A DNA stretch of 64,000 nucleotides, taken from positions 620,001 through 684,000 of the forward strand of contig MKTL01000001.1 in NCBI GenBank assembly GCA_001897605.1, in the 5' to 3' direction. Positions within the stretch are counted from its first letter, which is position 1. Each line of letters begins with the position of its first letter. Shown in pieces: positions 1-8,581 of the stretch. The stretch is from Clostridiales bacterium 38-18 (GTDB taxonomy: Bacteria; Bacillota; Clostridia; Peptostreptococcales; Acidaminobacteraceae). The position numbers and the translations under genes are program-made. The notes under the pieces are model-generated. The model did not search any database, was not told the origin of the DNA, and was given only the letters and a program-made list of their open reading frames with translations.

Positions 1-382
1 TCAAAGTTGAGTTTGTTGCAACCTCTTCTGTTATTGCTGAGGATTCGGATGTTGAAGTGTAAAATGTAAGATTTCGCCCCCAATAATTATAGTCTGTACT
101 CGCCCCAATGTTAGGTAAATGGATGAATATAATCGGAATCAATAGAAATAACCAGTATATCTTTCTTTTGGACTTAGGTGACTTAAAGGCTGATATGATT
201 GAGGTTATCCCCCAAATGCTTGAAACCATCATCGAAAAAATTAAATAAGGTAGTGTTTTTGGTGCCACTAGCTTAAGATAGTTCCCTGATAATATACTGT
301 ATAAAATAGACAAGGTAAAAACGATAAAAGTAATCCCTTCGAGGAGATATGTGAGACTGAACTGTTTTCTTTGCAATAACAT
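1..382 (-). CDS. YcgQ-like membrane protein (TIGR03943/DUF1980 family), N-terminal part
   Basis: Partial gene: it starts at 382 and runs off the left edge of the window, leaving about 127 residues. The ATG at 382-380 follows AAAGGAGAT on the minus strand. The visible part has about three hydrophobic segments (residues 12-33, 45-63 and 75-90), then an extracytoplasmic stretch beginning LPNIGAS. The layout of short membrane helices followed by a soluble part, and its position 14 bases behind a YcgR-type permease gene, match the YcgQ/TIGR03943 family, which is normally paired with that permease. Function is unknown; metal or small-molecule handling has been proposed for such pairs. The family call rests on context and topology, because the conserved C-terminal part is outside the window. 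Confidence 0.6.
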   Translation of the reverse strand, partial: MLLQRKQFSLTYLLEGITFIVFTLSILYSILSGNYLKLVAPKTLPYLIFSMMVSSIWGITSIISAFKSPKSKRKIYWLFLLIPIIFIHLPNIGASTDYNYWGRNLTFYTSTSESSAITEEVATNSTL

Positions 383-396
383 GATAGTATCTCCTT

Positions 397-1920
397 TTAT
401 ATTATTTGCGAAACAGCAAAAGCAATCAATAGAACGGCAAAAACGGCTACTGCGATAGTTATAGTCAACTTTATGATGAATTTTTTGTTAAAGGCTGCGG
501 ATAACATAGCGACGTTCTTGATATCCATCATAGGTCCGAAAACTAGGAAGGCAAGAAGTGCACTTCTCGGTACCGAATACTGAAAGCTTTGAGCAACAAG
601 CGCATCTGATGAAGAGCATAGAGATAACAAGAAGGCAAGTAGAATACCACCAATAATGTATATGGGTTCAAATAATAGGGTGGAACCATCAAAAGTAAAA
701 TTTGGTAATACACTTTGGATAATTGCAGAGATAAATATACCGAAGACTAAATAACGAGAGACATCAAGAAACTCAGACTTTGAGTGATGAATTACCGCCA
801 TAATAGGTTGTTTGTTTTTTTTCTTAACAACCGATAAGCTATCTAGGATGATTGTAGGTGTCGTTTCTTGTTTTATTATTTCGTTGGTTATTTCAGTACT
901 TGGCTTAAAATGAAAGTATAAGCTCGTTACTAAAGCGACTATAACTCCTAGCAGAACTCTTTCAATTACAAAACGCCAATTTCCGCCGAAGGCATAGTAT
1001 GTAGAAAAGATAATGACGGGATTAATTACTGGTGATACTGTAAGGAAAGTAATTGCCGCAGGCAAAGGTACTCCCTTTTTGATTAAGCTTTTAAAAACAG
1101 GAACAGATGCACAATCACACACCGGTAAAAAAAAGCCTGTAATGATTGCTACTAGAGCACCCTTGCCAATTGACTTTGGAAAATGGGACTCAACCCAATC
1201 AGAGCTAACATAAACCTGGATCAATGAAGATAAAATTACACCAAGCATTAAAAATGGGAATGCCTGCAGAAAAACACCTAAGAAGAGTTGAATCACTTTC
1301 ATAATATAAGGGAATACAGTCTCATAGCTTGGTAGAAGAAGACCTAAAAATAGTATGGTGACTAAAATGCCGATAGGCTTAAGCGAGCGATCCTTATTGG
1401 AATCGTTATTCTCATTTAGAATGGTTTGCCAAGATCGTACATCGTTAAGAAATTCAATATTTAAGTTAGGATAATTAAATGTGAGCCATAATTTTATTAG
1501 GTTGAAGCTCAATAGATCTGGTTTATTTTTTTCGACTAAAAGTAAATTGGCATTTTCTAGAATGATTGAATTAGATTGTCGGTTTTGTTTAATAAAGTGG
1601 ATGCTATTACTAAAATAAAAAGTATTTATGTCTATTTTGTGTGATTTAGAGAGTTGATGCAATTCTTGGCTTAAGTGCTTAAAATGACAATTCTGACTAC
1701 AATGAAATACAAAGTGAGTAATGCTTCTATTGTTCCGATGTTCAGCTATAATATCAGCGCCTCTTACATTGCTAATTAAAGTTGAACCAGAAGTATTAGT
1801 ATCTTCCTTTTCAAATTGAAAATGCTTGATGGTATTTGAAGGCACTGAGGCATTTAAGTCATTTAAAAAAGAACTGATTTTGATTTTTTCTGGATTATAT
1901 ATAATTAAGAATTTAAGCAT
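397..1920 (-). CDS. YcgR-type permease (DUF318/ArsP_1 family) with a soluble N-terminal extension
   Basis: The protein has 507 residues. Residues about 185-507 form a polytopic membrane protein with the two internally similar blocks of the permease family: the first carries the CDCASVPVF cysteine motif and a TVSPVINPVI motif, the second carries LCSSSDALVAQSF and FGPMMDIKN. These motifs are typical of YraQ/YcgR/ArsP permeases, which export or move metalloids or other small solutes. Residues 1-185 are an extra soluble domain that I cannot assign with certainty; it looks like an alpha/beta fold with no Walker A motif. It is followed, 14 bases on, by the YcgQ-like gene, so the two form an operon. 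The start is the ATG at 1920; no strong ribosome-binding site is obvious before it. Confidence 0.75.
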   Translation of the reverse strand: MLKFLIIYNPEKIKISSFLNDLNASVPSNTIKHFQFEKEDTNTSGSTLISNVRGADIIAEHRNNRSITHFVFHCSQNCHFKHLSQELHQLSKSHKIDINTFYFSNSIHFIKQNRQSNSIILENANLLLVEKNKPDLLSFNLIKLWLTFNYPNLNIEFLNDVRSWQTILNENNDSNKDRSLKPIGILVTILFLGLLLPSYETVFPYIMKVIQLFLGVFLQAFPFLMLGVILSSLIQVYVSSDWVESHFPKSIGKGALVAIITGFFLPVCDCASVPVFKSLIKKGVPLPAAITFLTVSPVINPVIIFSTYYAFGGNWRFVIERVLLGVIVALVTSLYFHFKPSTEITNEIIKQETTPTIILDSLSVVKKKNKQPIMAVIHHSKSEFLDVSRYLVFGIFISAIIQSVLPNFTFDGSTLLFEPIYIIGGILLAFLLSLCSSSDALVAQSFQYSVPRSALLAFLVFGPMMDIKNVAMLSAAFNKKFIIKLTITIAVAVFAVLLIAFAVSQII

Positions 1921-2063
1921 ATGCGTATCCTCGAGATTGTTTGCAAACGCGAATTATTTGCATGTAATTGATTATATAGATTATATCATTTCACGTCAAT
2001 TGAAAATATTTTATGGAACCAAATGCGCTAGGCTACCGTCTAAAAAATAAGGGAGGTGTCTTT

Positions 2064-2813
2064 ATGAAAAAGGTCTTAATAATTAGTATAATGATGATAT
2101 TGCTATTAGCAGGTTGTGCTAATAATAATGTTGATACAACAGACAAGTTACCAGAGGCAAGTGAGGTATTAGTGGGGACTATTGTTGATATCAATGATGC
2201 GTCTATACTATTAGCTACTGAAGCAATAGGTCTAGTGTTTGTGAATTCAAATAATAAAATATATAGCTCTGACATGCAGCTAGAGGATGCTTCAATATTG
2301 AAAGTCGGAAATGAAATTGAAGTTGGGTATTCTGGCGTTGTATTAGAAAGCTACCCTCAGCAGCTACCAGAAGTTGATTATGTGAAGCAGATTTTATCTG
2401 ATACAAATTATTTACCTTTACTCTTCCAAGTAATGGACGATCTTTATCACACGGATGAAGGTTTAAATAGCGATATTAGCTATTTTGCTGTAGATACATC
2501 TAATTTAACGATGCTAAGCGAATGGGAGAAAGAGGGTCTGGTTTATGCGCTAGGGACAAAATATGCGCTTACAGGTATTCAAGGAACTTTTGACGAACTG
2601 GTAGATCAAGGCTATATCGATGGTGATGCCCTGTATTTTGAAGAAGGCATTCTATTTAGATTTGACATTAAAACAACAACAGCGAAAACCGTCAAGTTTG
2701 ATATAGAAAAATGGCGAGGCGGTTTAGGTGCCTACTTTTTTATCGACTGTGAAGCTGAGCAGGACCAAGAAGGCGTTTGGCAATATAAAATTGGATCAGA
2801 AGCAATTTCGTAG
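2064..2813 (+). CDS. Secreted lipoprotein with DUF3221-like N-terminal domain
   Basis: Lipoprotein of 249 residues. The reading frame is open upstream, but the start is the ATG at 2064 because GGGAGGTG lies just before it at 2051-2058 and it begins a clean type II signal peptide with lipobox LLAGC (cysteine at about residue 19). Residues about 35-105 resemble the small beta-barrel DUF3221 domain (GTIVDINDASILLATE). Residues about 125-249 form a second domain ending in a KWRGGLGAYFFIDC block and IGSEAIS; I recall similar tails in secreted proteins of Clostridia with no known function. It should be anchored on the outer face of the membrane. It stands alone, with a terminator directly after. 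Confidence 0.7.
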   Translation: MKKVLIISIMMILLLAGCANNNVDTTDKLPEASEVLVGTIVDINDASILLATEAIGLVFVNSNNKIYSSDMQLEDASILKVGNEIEVGYSGVVLESYPQQLPEVDYVKQILSDTNYLPLLFQVMDDLYHTDEGLNSDISYFAVDTSNLTMLSEWEKEGLVYALGTKYALTGIQGTFDELVDQGYIDGDALYFEEGILFRFDIKTTTAKTVKFDIEKWRGGLGAYFFIDCEAEQDQEGVWQYKIGSEAIS

Positions 2814-2848
2814 TTTTAATTCTTACACATTAAACTGTAAATAAAAAT

Positions 2849-2887
2849 AAAAGCTGTAGGGTCGGTTATAGACTTTACAGCTTTTTT
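2849..2887 (+). terminator. Rho-independent terminator after the lipoprotein gene
   Basis: Inverted repeat AAAAGCTGTA / TACAGCTTTT around an 18-base loop, followed by a T-run. It separates the lipoprotein gene from the psu promoter. Confidence 0.85.
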
Positions 2888-2932
2888 GGTAGGAACAATG
2901 AAAACAATAAAACAACATTTTAAGAAACTATA

Positions 2933-2961
2933 TTGACAAAGAAATTAAAAAGTAATATGAT
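2933..2961 (+). promoter_or_regulatory. Sigma-A promoter of the psu operon
   Basis: The -35 box TTGACA (2933-2938) is separated by 17 bases from the -10 box TATGAT (2956-2961), nearly consensus. Transcription would start near 2968, inside the direct repeat described next. Confidence 0.75.
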
Positions 2962-2962
2962 T

Positions 2963-2994
2963 AAATAAACAAATGATTATCAAATAAACAAATG
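2963..2994 (+). repeat. Direct repeat, candidate operator of the psu operon
   Basis: The 13-base word AAATAAACAAATG occurs twice (2963-2975 and 2982-2994), 19 bases apart start to start, immediately downstream of the -10 box and just ahead of the psuK ribosome-binding site. The second copy extends into AAACAAATGTTT, which is partly palindromic. A repressor bound here would block initiation. The natural candidate is the HTH domain of the next gene (autoregulation); that link is inference. Confidence 0.6.
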
Positions 2995-3011
2995 TTTACT
3001 CGGAGGTGTAA

Positions 3012-4103
3012 ATGACCAATAGAGAACAGGAAATTTTACTTATTCTAAGAGACAATCCTTTAATTTCTCAAAATGAACTGGCAGATCAACTGGGGATAAC
3101 GCGGTCATCTGCAGCGGTTCATATCACGAACTTGATGAAAAAGGGGTATATTTTAGGAAAAGGATACATCGTAAGAGATGATGCTTATGTCTGTGTCATT
3201 GGTGGTTCTAATATTGACATTCAAGGCGTCCCAGTCAATCAGTTGATCTTCCATGATTCTAATATCGGCGTCGTCAAGCACGCGCTTGGTGGCGTAGGAA
3301 GAAACATCGCTGAAAATATGACGCGCTTAGGATTAAAGACAAAGCTAATCAGTATCATTGGCGATGATCTTTATGGACAAAAGATACTTGAAGAAGCACG
3401 TCAAATTGGAATGGATATGCAGGATACATTGGTACTAAAAGGAGAGCAGACCTCCACGTACTTATCTATTTTAGATGAGACAAAGGACATGGCAGTTGCA
3501 ATTTCTTTTATGGACATTTGTGACCGCATGACGGTTGATTATATTAAAAGCAAGCGCCACATTATAGAAAATGCAAAATTCTGCGTAATCGATACCAATC
3601 TATCACCAGAAGTGCTCAAATATATTTTAACCACATTCACAGAGCAAAGGTTTTTACTAGATACCGTATCGACTGCAAAGGCACTGAAGATCAAGGATGT
3701 TATAGGCTATTGTCATACGATAAAACCCAATTTGATCGAAGCACAATCTTTGAGCGGGATCTCCGGTGATGGAGAAGCGGATCTTAAGAAAATGACCAAT
3801 TATTTTCATGAGTTAGGTGTAAAACACGTCTATATCAGCATGGGGAAAAAGGGTGTATTTGTCAGTGATGGTAATGTCCAAAGCATGTTAGTACCACCGA
3901 GCGTTGAAGTGGTTAATGCAACTGGTGCTGGAGATGCTTTTCTAGCAGGTATTGCACTTGCCTATTCAAAGGACTTAGATTTAATTACTACTGCAAAGTG
4001 GGGAATGGCGGCATCTTTTATCGCTCTTGAGCATGAAGCGACGATAAACCCAACCATTTCAGAACAAAGGGTTATGGAAATTATTGAAACTAAGTTCGCA
4101 TAA
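3012..4103 (+). CDS. psuK: Pseudouridine kinase with N-terminal winged-helix domain
   Basis: The protein has 363 residues. Residues 1-55 are a MarR/Lrp-like winged helix (NELADQLGITRSSAAVHITNL). Residues 60-363 are a PfkB sugar-kinase domain with the two family signatures: GGVGRNIAENMTRLG near residue 93 and the catalytic anion hole NATGAGDAFLAG near residue 305, whose Asp is the catalytic base. Kinases with this HTH-PfkB layout that sit beside psuG phosphorylate pseudouridine to pseudouridine 5'-phosphate. The ATG at 3012 follows CGGAGGTG. psuG lies 134 bases downstream on the same strand. The HTH domain suggests the enzyme also controls its own operon. Assignment as psuK rather than another PfkB kinase rests mainly on the neighbour. 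Confidence 0.85.
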   Translation: MTNREQEILLILRDNPLISQNELADQLGITRSSAAVHITNLMKKGYILGKGYIVRDDAYVCVIGGSNIDIQGVPVNQLIFHDSNIGVVKHALGGVGRNIAENMTRLGLKTKLISIIGDDLYGQKILEEARQIGMDMQDTLVLKGEQTSTYLSILDETKDMAVAISFMDICDRMTVDYIKSKRHIIENAKFCVIDTNLSPEVLKYILTTFTEQRFLLDTVSTAKALKIKDVIGYCHTIKPNLIEAQSLSGISGDGEADLKKMTNYFHELGVKHVYISMGKKGVFVSDGNVQSMLVPPSVEVVNATGAGDAFLAGIALAYSKDLDLITTAKWGMAASFIALEHEATINPTISEQRVMEIIETKFA

Positions 4104-4237
4104 GAATCATTTAAGTAAAGTTATATAACAAAATCGGTATAAAAATTAAAGTCACTTAAAGCAATTGTATTTTCAGAGAAATTAAGAGCTGTTTGAGAGT
4201 GATTAAATCTATATAGATGTATTTAGGAGGATTAAAA

Positions 4238-5161
4238 ATGTTTAGAAAATATCTTGATATCAAACCAGAAGTTGCAAAAGCATTGGCTGAAGGAAAAGCG
4301 GTTGTTGCTTTAGAATCGACTATTATCTCACACGGAATGCCATATCCACAAAATGTAAAGACGGCACTTGAAGTTGAATCGATTGTACGTGAAAACGGTG
4401 CAATTCCTGCTACTATAGCTATCTTAGGTGGTAGACTTAAAGTAGGTTTAACGGAAGATGAAATTGAGTATTTAGGTAAGGCGAAGAACGTTATTAAAAC
4501 ATCTAGAAGAGACATACCTTTCATCGTAGCTAAAGGTGTGGATGGTGCGACAACCGTTGCATCAACTATGATTTTGGCAGCACTTGCAGGCGTTAAGGTG
4601 TTTGCTACTGGTGGTATCGGTGGCGTTCATAGAGGCGCACAGGAAACTTATGATGTTTCTGCTGACCTTCAAGAATTAGCACAAACGAATGTTGCAGTAG
4701 TATGTGCAGGTGCTAAATCCATCTTAGATATCGGTTTAACCTTAGAATATTTAGAAACACATGGCGTACCTGTAGTAGGTTACCAAACTGAAGAGTTGCC
4801 AGCATTTTATACAAGAAAAAGCGGTTTTGGCGTCGATTACAGAATCGATTCACCTGTTGAACTCGCTACAGCATTAAAAGCAAAATGGGATTTAGGCTTA
4901 CAAGGCGGTATGGTTGTTGCAAACCCAATTCCTGAAGCATATGCGATGGATTATGATGTGATCACAGAAGCGATTAATTCAGCGGTTAAAGAAGCCGAAG
5001 AAAAAGGCATCAAAGGAAAAGAATCGACACCTTTCTTGCTTGCAAAAGTAAAAGAATTAACTGCTGGAACGAGCTTAGACGCAAATATTCAGCTTGTATA
5101 TAACAACGCAAAAGTTGCGGCTCAGTTAGCTGTCGAGTACCAAACACTTCAAAATAAATAA
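4238..5161 (+). CDS. psuG: Pseudouridine-5'-phosphate glycosidase
   Basis: Enzyme of 307 residues that splits pseudouridine 5'-phosphate to uracil and ribose 5-phosphate, releasing the C-glycosidic base of degraded tRNA and rRNA. Family motifs are plain: [17 protein letters not shown] near residue 25, the conserved region around SRRDIPF with GATTVASTM near residue 100, [13 protein letters not shown] near residue 127, and NPIPEAYAM near residue 230. Length is normal for the family. The frame opens earlier, but the ATG at 4238 is chosen because TAGGAGG (4224-4230) sits seven bases before it. It works with the psuK product directly upstream; a terminator follows. Confidence 0.95.
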   Translation: MFRKYLDIKPEVAKALAEGKAVVALESTIISHGMPYPQNVKTALEVESIVRENGAIPATIAILGGRLKVGLTEDEIEYLGKAKNVIKTSRRDIPFIVAKGVDGATTVASTMILAALAGVKVFATGGIGGVHRGAQETYDVSADLQELAQTNVAVVCAGAKSILDIGLTLEYLETHGVPVVGYQTEELPAFYTRKSGFGVDYRIDSPVELATALKAKWDLGLQGGMVVANPIPEAYAMDYDVITEAINSAVKEAEEKGIKGKESTPFLLAKVKELTAGTSLDANIQLVYNNAKVAAQLAVEYQTLQNK

Positions 5162-5214
5162 TAAATCATCCTTGTTTTGCAGAATAGAATTTTAATTAAC
5201 GATTTTATTGTTTT

Positions 5215-5264
5215 AAAATCCTACCTTAAGTGGCTTGTACCCCGCTTGAGGTGGGATTTTTATA
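5215..5264 (+). terminator. Rho-independent terminator after psuG
   Basis: Long inverted repeat (5215-5230 with 5245-5260; core CCTACCTTAAG / CTTGAGGTGGG), ending in a T-rich tail. It closes the psu operon. Confidence 0.85.
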
Positions 5265-5320
5265 TTTATAAAAATTCATTTGTATTAATTATATGGACTT
5301 GTTTTCGTAGTTTTTATCGG

Positions 5321-5349
5321 TTGAAAAATTACCTTTAAAAATATATGAT
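5321..5349 (+). promoter_or_regulatory. Promoter of the ribokinase-like gene
   Basis: TTGAAA (5321-5326), 17-base spacer, TATGAT (5344-5349), ahead of the kinase gene at 5393. It makes that gene independent of the psu operon. Confidence 0.65.
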
Positions 5350-5392
5350 TGTATAAATAATATAAACTATTTAGATTTGTAAGGAGTAGACG

Positions 5393-6277
5393 ATGAAAAA
5401 AGCACTTGTCATTGGGAGTTTAAACATGGATTTGGTAACTCGAGTGAATATGACGCCTAGAATAGGTGAAACTGTATCTGGAGCAGGTCTTATGATGAAT
5501 CCAGGAGGGAAAGGTGCAAATCAAGCAGTTGCACTAGGTAAACTTGGTGTGAATGTAAAAATGATTGGCTGTTTAGGCAATGATGAATATGGTAGTCAAT
5601 TGAAAGAAAACTTAAAAAAAATGAATGTAGTGGATGGGACATTTACAATTAACGAGTGTCCAACAGGCATTGCTTTTATTATGGTAAATGAGTCGTCAGA
5701 TAATTCGATAGTTGTTATAGAAGGTGCAAATGGGAAGCTGACACCAGAAATGGTTCAAATAGAATGGTTTGATGGTATTTCCTATTTGGTGACACAGCAA
5801 GAGGTACCGATGGCAACTTTAAAGAAAGCAATGCAGATTGCTAAAAAATTAAATATAATGACAATCCATAATCCAGCGCCTATCAATACGGAAAGCTTGG
5901 AACTCTTAAAGTATGTTGATCTACTAGTTCTTAATGAAACTGAGTTTGCCGAACTAACTGGAAAAGAATATGAAGGTGAAGAATCAATTAAATGGGGTTA
6001 TGATAGACTTGGTATACAACAGTTATTGCTCACGCTTGGGAGTAAAGGTGCTATTTATTTTGATGGTTCTCATGTTATTACTGTACCCTCAATAAAAGTA
6101 ACAGCTGTGGACACAACTGCTGCAGGCGATAGTTATATTGCTGGTATTGTGCACCATTTGATACAAGGGCTTGATATGGCAGCCTCAATGGAATTTGCAA
6201 CTAAAGTTGCTGCAAAAACAGTTACAAGAATGGGTGCGCAGTCATCATTACCTTATATTCACGAAATAGAAGAGTAA
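5393..6277 (+). CDS. rbsK: Ribokinase-like PfkB sugar kinase
   Basis: PfkB kinase of 294 residues, a normal ribokinase length. It starts with the sugar-binding strand GSLNMDLV, then the substrate motif NPGGKGANQAVALGKLG near residue 38, PTGIAFIMV near residue 90, and the C-terminal signature DTTAAGDSYIAGI near residue 240, with Asp as catalytic base. Ribokinases usually read DTTGAGD at this signature; here the first Gly is Ala, a small change. The likely reaction is D-ribose plus ATP to ribose 5-phosphate. It follows the psu genes but has its own promoter, and no ribose transporter is nearby, so the substrate could be another pentose or a nucleoside. The ATG follows AAGGAGTAGACG. Confidence 0.75.
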   Translation: MKKALVIGSLNMDLVTRVNMTPRIGETVSGAGLMMNPGGKGANQAVALGKLGVNVKMIGCLGNDEYGSQLKENLKKMNVVDGTFTINECPTGIAFIMVNESSDNSIVVIEGANGKLTPEMVQIEWFDGISYLVTQQEVPMATLKKAMQIAKKLNIMTIHNPAPINTESLELLKYVDLLVLNETEFAELTGKEYEGEESIKWGYDRLGIQQLLLTLGSKGAIYFDGSHVITVPSIKVTAVDTTAAGDSYIAGIVHHLIQGLDMAASMEFATKVAAKTVTRMGAQSSLPYIHEIEE

Positions 6278-6282
6278 TAATT

Positions 6283-6954
6283 TTAGTCTATCATTTCATC
6301 TCTTAGCTGCTTTAAAAATGCGTCATTTTTCACGATATAGTTGCGTCCCTCTTTCTCTAAAACACCTTTAACGACAAAATCCTGTAATGTGAATAAAAGG
6401 TGTCTGTAGCTGACGTTTAGAAACTCTGCAACTTCTGTATGCATCTCGTTATAGACGCCTTCTGATGCACTAATTAATATAAAAGCTGCAAATCGATTTT
6501 CAAATGGGTAAGCATAGCTTTTGGCTAAGGTTTCAGAACGATTACGAGCCTTCTCAGCAAGGATTCTCGAAAGATTTCTGAGAAAAATTGTATCGTTGAG
6601 TAAAAGGGATTTGCAAGTCGCTAGTGGCAATGCCAAACAAGTGATATCTTCCATTGCGGTAACCCCTTTTGCAAATGGTTCTACTTCTAAAAGGCTCATT
6701 TCACCTAAAAAACAAGGTGCCTCAGCAAATAAGACCAGAGTGCGTTGACCATTTTTATGCGTCATATAAACCTTGGCTTTACCTTTCACCATGTAGTAAA
6801 GATAAGGAAAGGGTTCTCCCTCTTGACTGAGTGATTCTTTTTTCTGAAAAGTATGGATTTCTACATAGGGTAAAAGTTCTTTTGAAAAAATCGTATTAAA
6901 GTGATGGATCTCACAGAGTCTTTCAACGTGATTTTTTTGAGTACTTATAAGCAT
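6283..6954 (-). CDS. Crp/Fnr-family transcriptional regulator
   Basis: Regulator of 223 residues. Residues about 20-120 are a cyclic-nucleotide-binding-like beta barrel (GEPFPYLYYMVKGKAKVYM, then GEMSLLEVEPF). Residues about 150-223 form the winged helix (EVAEFLNVSYRHLLFTLQDFV). I see no N-terminal cysteine cluster, so it is not a classic Fe-S FNR; the effector is unknown. The frame opens at 6972, but the ATG at 6954 follows AGGAGG and is the better start. The recognition part is a YeiL-like arrangement. It is divergent from an MFS transporter, with a palindrome between the two, which suggests it controls that transporter. Confidence 0.8.
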   Translation of the reverse strand: MLISTQKNHVERLCEIHHFNTIFSKELLPYVEIHTFQKKESLSQEGEPFPYLYYMVKGKAKVYMTHKNGQRTLVLFAEAPCFLGEMSLLEVEPFAKGVTAMEDITCLALPLATCKSLLLNDTIFLRNLSRILAEKARNRSETLAKSYAYPFENRFAAFILISASEGVYNEMHTEVAEFLNVSYRHLLFTLQDFVVKGVLEKEGRNYIVKNDAFLKQLRDEMID

Positions 6955-7012
6955 AAAGCCTCCTAAACGCATAAAGTATGCTATATCTCATATTCTAACA
7001 CACAAAAAGACG

Positions 7013-7026
7013 TTATACTTGTATAA
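7013..7026. promoter_or_regulatory. Palindrome between divergent crp-like and MFS genes, candidate operator
   Basis: TTATAC-TT-GTATAA is an inverted repeat with perfect 6-base arms, located 42 bases before the MFS start and about 58 bases before the regulator start. It is a natural binding site for a dimeric regulator such as the adjacent Crp/Fnr protein. It also contains promoter-like TATAAA, so it may simply be a -10 region. Confidence 0.4.
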
Positions 7027-7067
7027 AATAGATAAAACCTAACACTATCGAGAAAGCAGGCATCTGA

Positions 7068-8318
7068 ATGACATCAGCAAACAAAGGGTTAAATAAAACG
7101 AATAATAAGTTAAGGCTAAACAAAGTCGATTTTCTTACAATCGCCATTCAAATGTTTTATTGGATGCTATTTTGCTCAGTGTATGGCTATGCGACATACT
7201 ATATGAAGCAGTCTGGTCATTCCAGTGGCAGTATTGGACTAATCGTCGCTGCTGGAAGCATTATCTCCGTCATGATTCAGCCATGGCTGGGCACTTTATC
7301 TGATAAAGGTGGCGTAAAGCGATTAAAGGAGATCATACTGATCGTCCTTGGGATGGGTGCTGTATTAATGCTAGGCGTGACGGTTTTACAGTCCTCATTA
7401 TTGATCATTACAGTCCTTTATATTTTTACAATATCACTACTATTATCCTTACAGCCTTTGATTAACTCGTATGTAATAGCGGCACTAGCAATTGATGGCA
7501 ATCTTAACTTCGGCATCACACGTGCATTTGGTTCCATGTCTTTTGCAATTCAATCCAGTATATTGGGCACATTAGTAGGACTATTTTCCAAGCAAATGGT
7601 GCCACTAAATGCTATGATTTATTTTATTATTACTGGACTTTCAATTGTGTTTTTACCTGTTAGAGCACAGTCCATACATGAAACTGAAGAGGAAATGAAA
7701 ATAGATCAAGGTGCCATCGCATTTTTAAAGCGATACAGTGGCTTTACTTTGATTCTGTTAGGGGTTTCACTGATTTATGCATTTCATACCATCTGTAATG
7801 TCTATCTCATCCAAATTATTCAAAATGTAAATGGAAATGAGATGCAATTCGGTCGTGCGATGACGGTTGCTGCACTCTCAGAGTTACCGACAATGCTAGG
7901 ATTTGGACTTTTATTGAAGCGATTTAAGAGTGGGACCTTGTTCATGGTATCAGGTGTTTTCTTTGTTATGAAAAGTATCTTATTTTTAACTGCGACAAGT
8001 GTTCAAATGATTTATATGGCTCAATTGATGCAGATCGTCTCCTTCGCATTATATGTACCAGCATCTGTCTCTTATATTCATGACAGAATGCAAAGTAGGG
8101 ACAAAGTAAAGGGACAGAGCTATCTGATTGCGTCTACGACATTTGGCGGTGTCATAGCCAGTATAGGTGGCGGCGTCATCATTGAACTATTCAGTGTAAA
8201 AGCAATGCTGATGGGTGGTTTGATTTTAGCATTGACAGGAGCGGCATTGTTAATATTCGGCATTCTAAAAGATTCTTCAAAAAAAACCTTGAAATTCTCA
8301 CCATCTGAGGTAAAATAG
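7068..8318 (+). CDS. MFS transporter (LacY/nucleoside-symporter-like MFS_1)
   Basis: Polytopic membrane protein of 416 residues with about 12 predicted helices and a polar N-terminus of 25 residues. The loop between helices 2 and 3 carries the MFS signature in the form GTLSDKGGVKR (near residue 80). The early YGYATYYMKQSGHSSGSIG segment resembles the LacY/NupG-like branch of sugar and nucleoside symporters. The substrate cannot be read from sequence. It is divergent from a Crp/Fnr-type regulator and sits near pseudouridine and ribose kinases, so a nucleoside or sugar is a reasonable guess but only that. The ATG at 7068 has only a weak AGCAGG upstream. Confidence 0.75.
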   Translation: MTSANKGLNKTNNKLRLNKVDFLTIAIQMFYWMLFCSVYGYATYYMKQSGHSSGSIGLIVAAGSIISVMIQPWLGTLSDKGGVKRLKEIILIVLGMGAVLMLGVTVLQSSLLIITVLYIFTISLLLSLQPLINSYVIAALAIDGNLNFGITRAFGSMSFAIQSSILGTLVGLFSKQMVPLNAMIYFIITGLSIVFLPVRAQSIHETEEEMKIDQGAIAFLKRYSGFTLILLGVSLIYAFHTICNVYLIQIIQNVNGNEMQFGRAMTVAALSELPTMLGFGLLLKRFKSGTLFMVSGVFFVMKSILFLTATSVQMIYMAQLMQIVSFALYVPASVSYIHDRMQSRDKVKGQSYLIASTTFGGVIASIGGGVIIELFSVKAMLMGGLILALTGAALLIFGILKDSSKKTLKFSPSEVK

Positions 8319-8361
8319 TACTAACATTATGCGTTGATCAAAGCTAAGGATTAAACTAGTT

Positions 8362-8543
8362 GATAGAGAACTGATGGTTGGTGGAAATCAGTATCTGGTG
8401 ATCCGTTCCACTTTGGGAGCAATCGGCGATGAGTCGAAGGGTATGCCCTTTATAGCTGACAATGAGATGGCACTTCGGTGCAATTTGGGTGGCAACGCGG
8501 AATCTTCCGTCCCATATACGATGGGATAGGAGGATTTTTTTTT
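8362..8543 (+). promoter_or_regulatory. T-box leader of serS, serine specific
   Basis: Stem I region begins near GATAGAGAACTGATGG and contains GGTGGAAATCAGT. The candidate specifier codon is TCC (serine) at about 8407-8409, just before the CTTTGGGAGC element. The T-box sequence TGGGTGGCAACGCGG (8486-8500), which pairs with the uncharged tRNA 3' end, is exact. A terminator follows: AATCTTCCGTCCCAT / ATGGGATAGGAGGATT (8501-8536) and a run of T. Uncharged tRNA-Ser should favour antitermination and raise SerS. Confidence 0.92.
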
Positions 8544-8581
8544 CTTAAACCATCGATCAATCATTCGATAGGAGGAAAGAG

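Noticed and set aside
1921-2045. Possible Zur or Fur box before the permease gene
   Set aside because: AT-rich words such as GTAATTGATTATA occur, but no site with the required inverted arms could be made out.
2963-2994. CRISPR-like repeat
   Set aside because: Only two copies of a 13-base word; no array, no cas genes. No CRISPR array was seen anywhere in the window.
7013-7026. Classic FNR/CRP site in the divergent region
   Set aside because: The palindrome TTATAC-N2-GTATAA does not match TTGAT-N4-ATCAA or TGTGA-N6-TCACA; kept only as an unassigned operator candidate.
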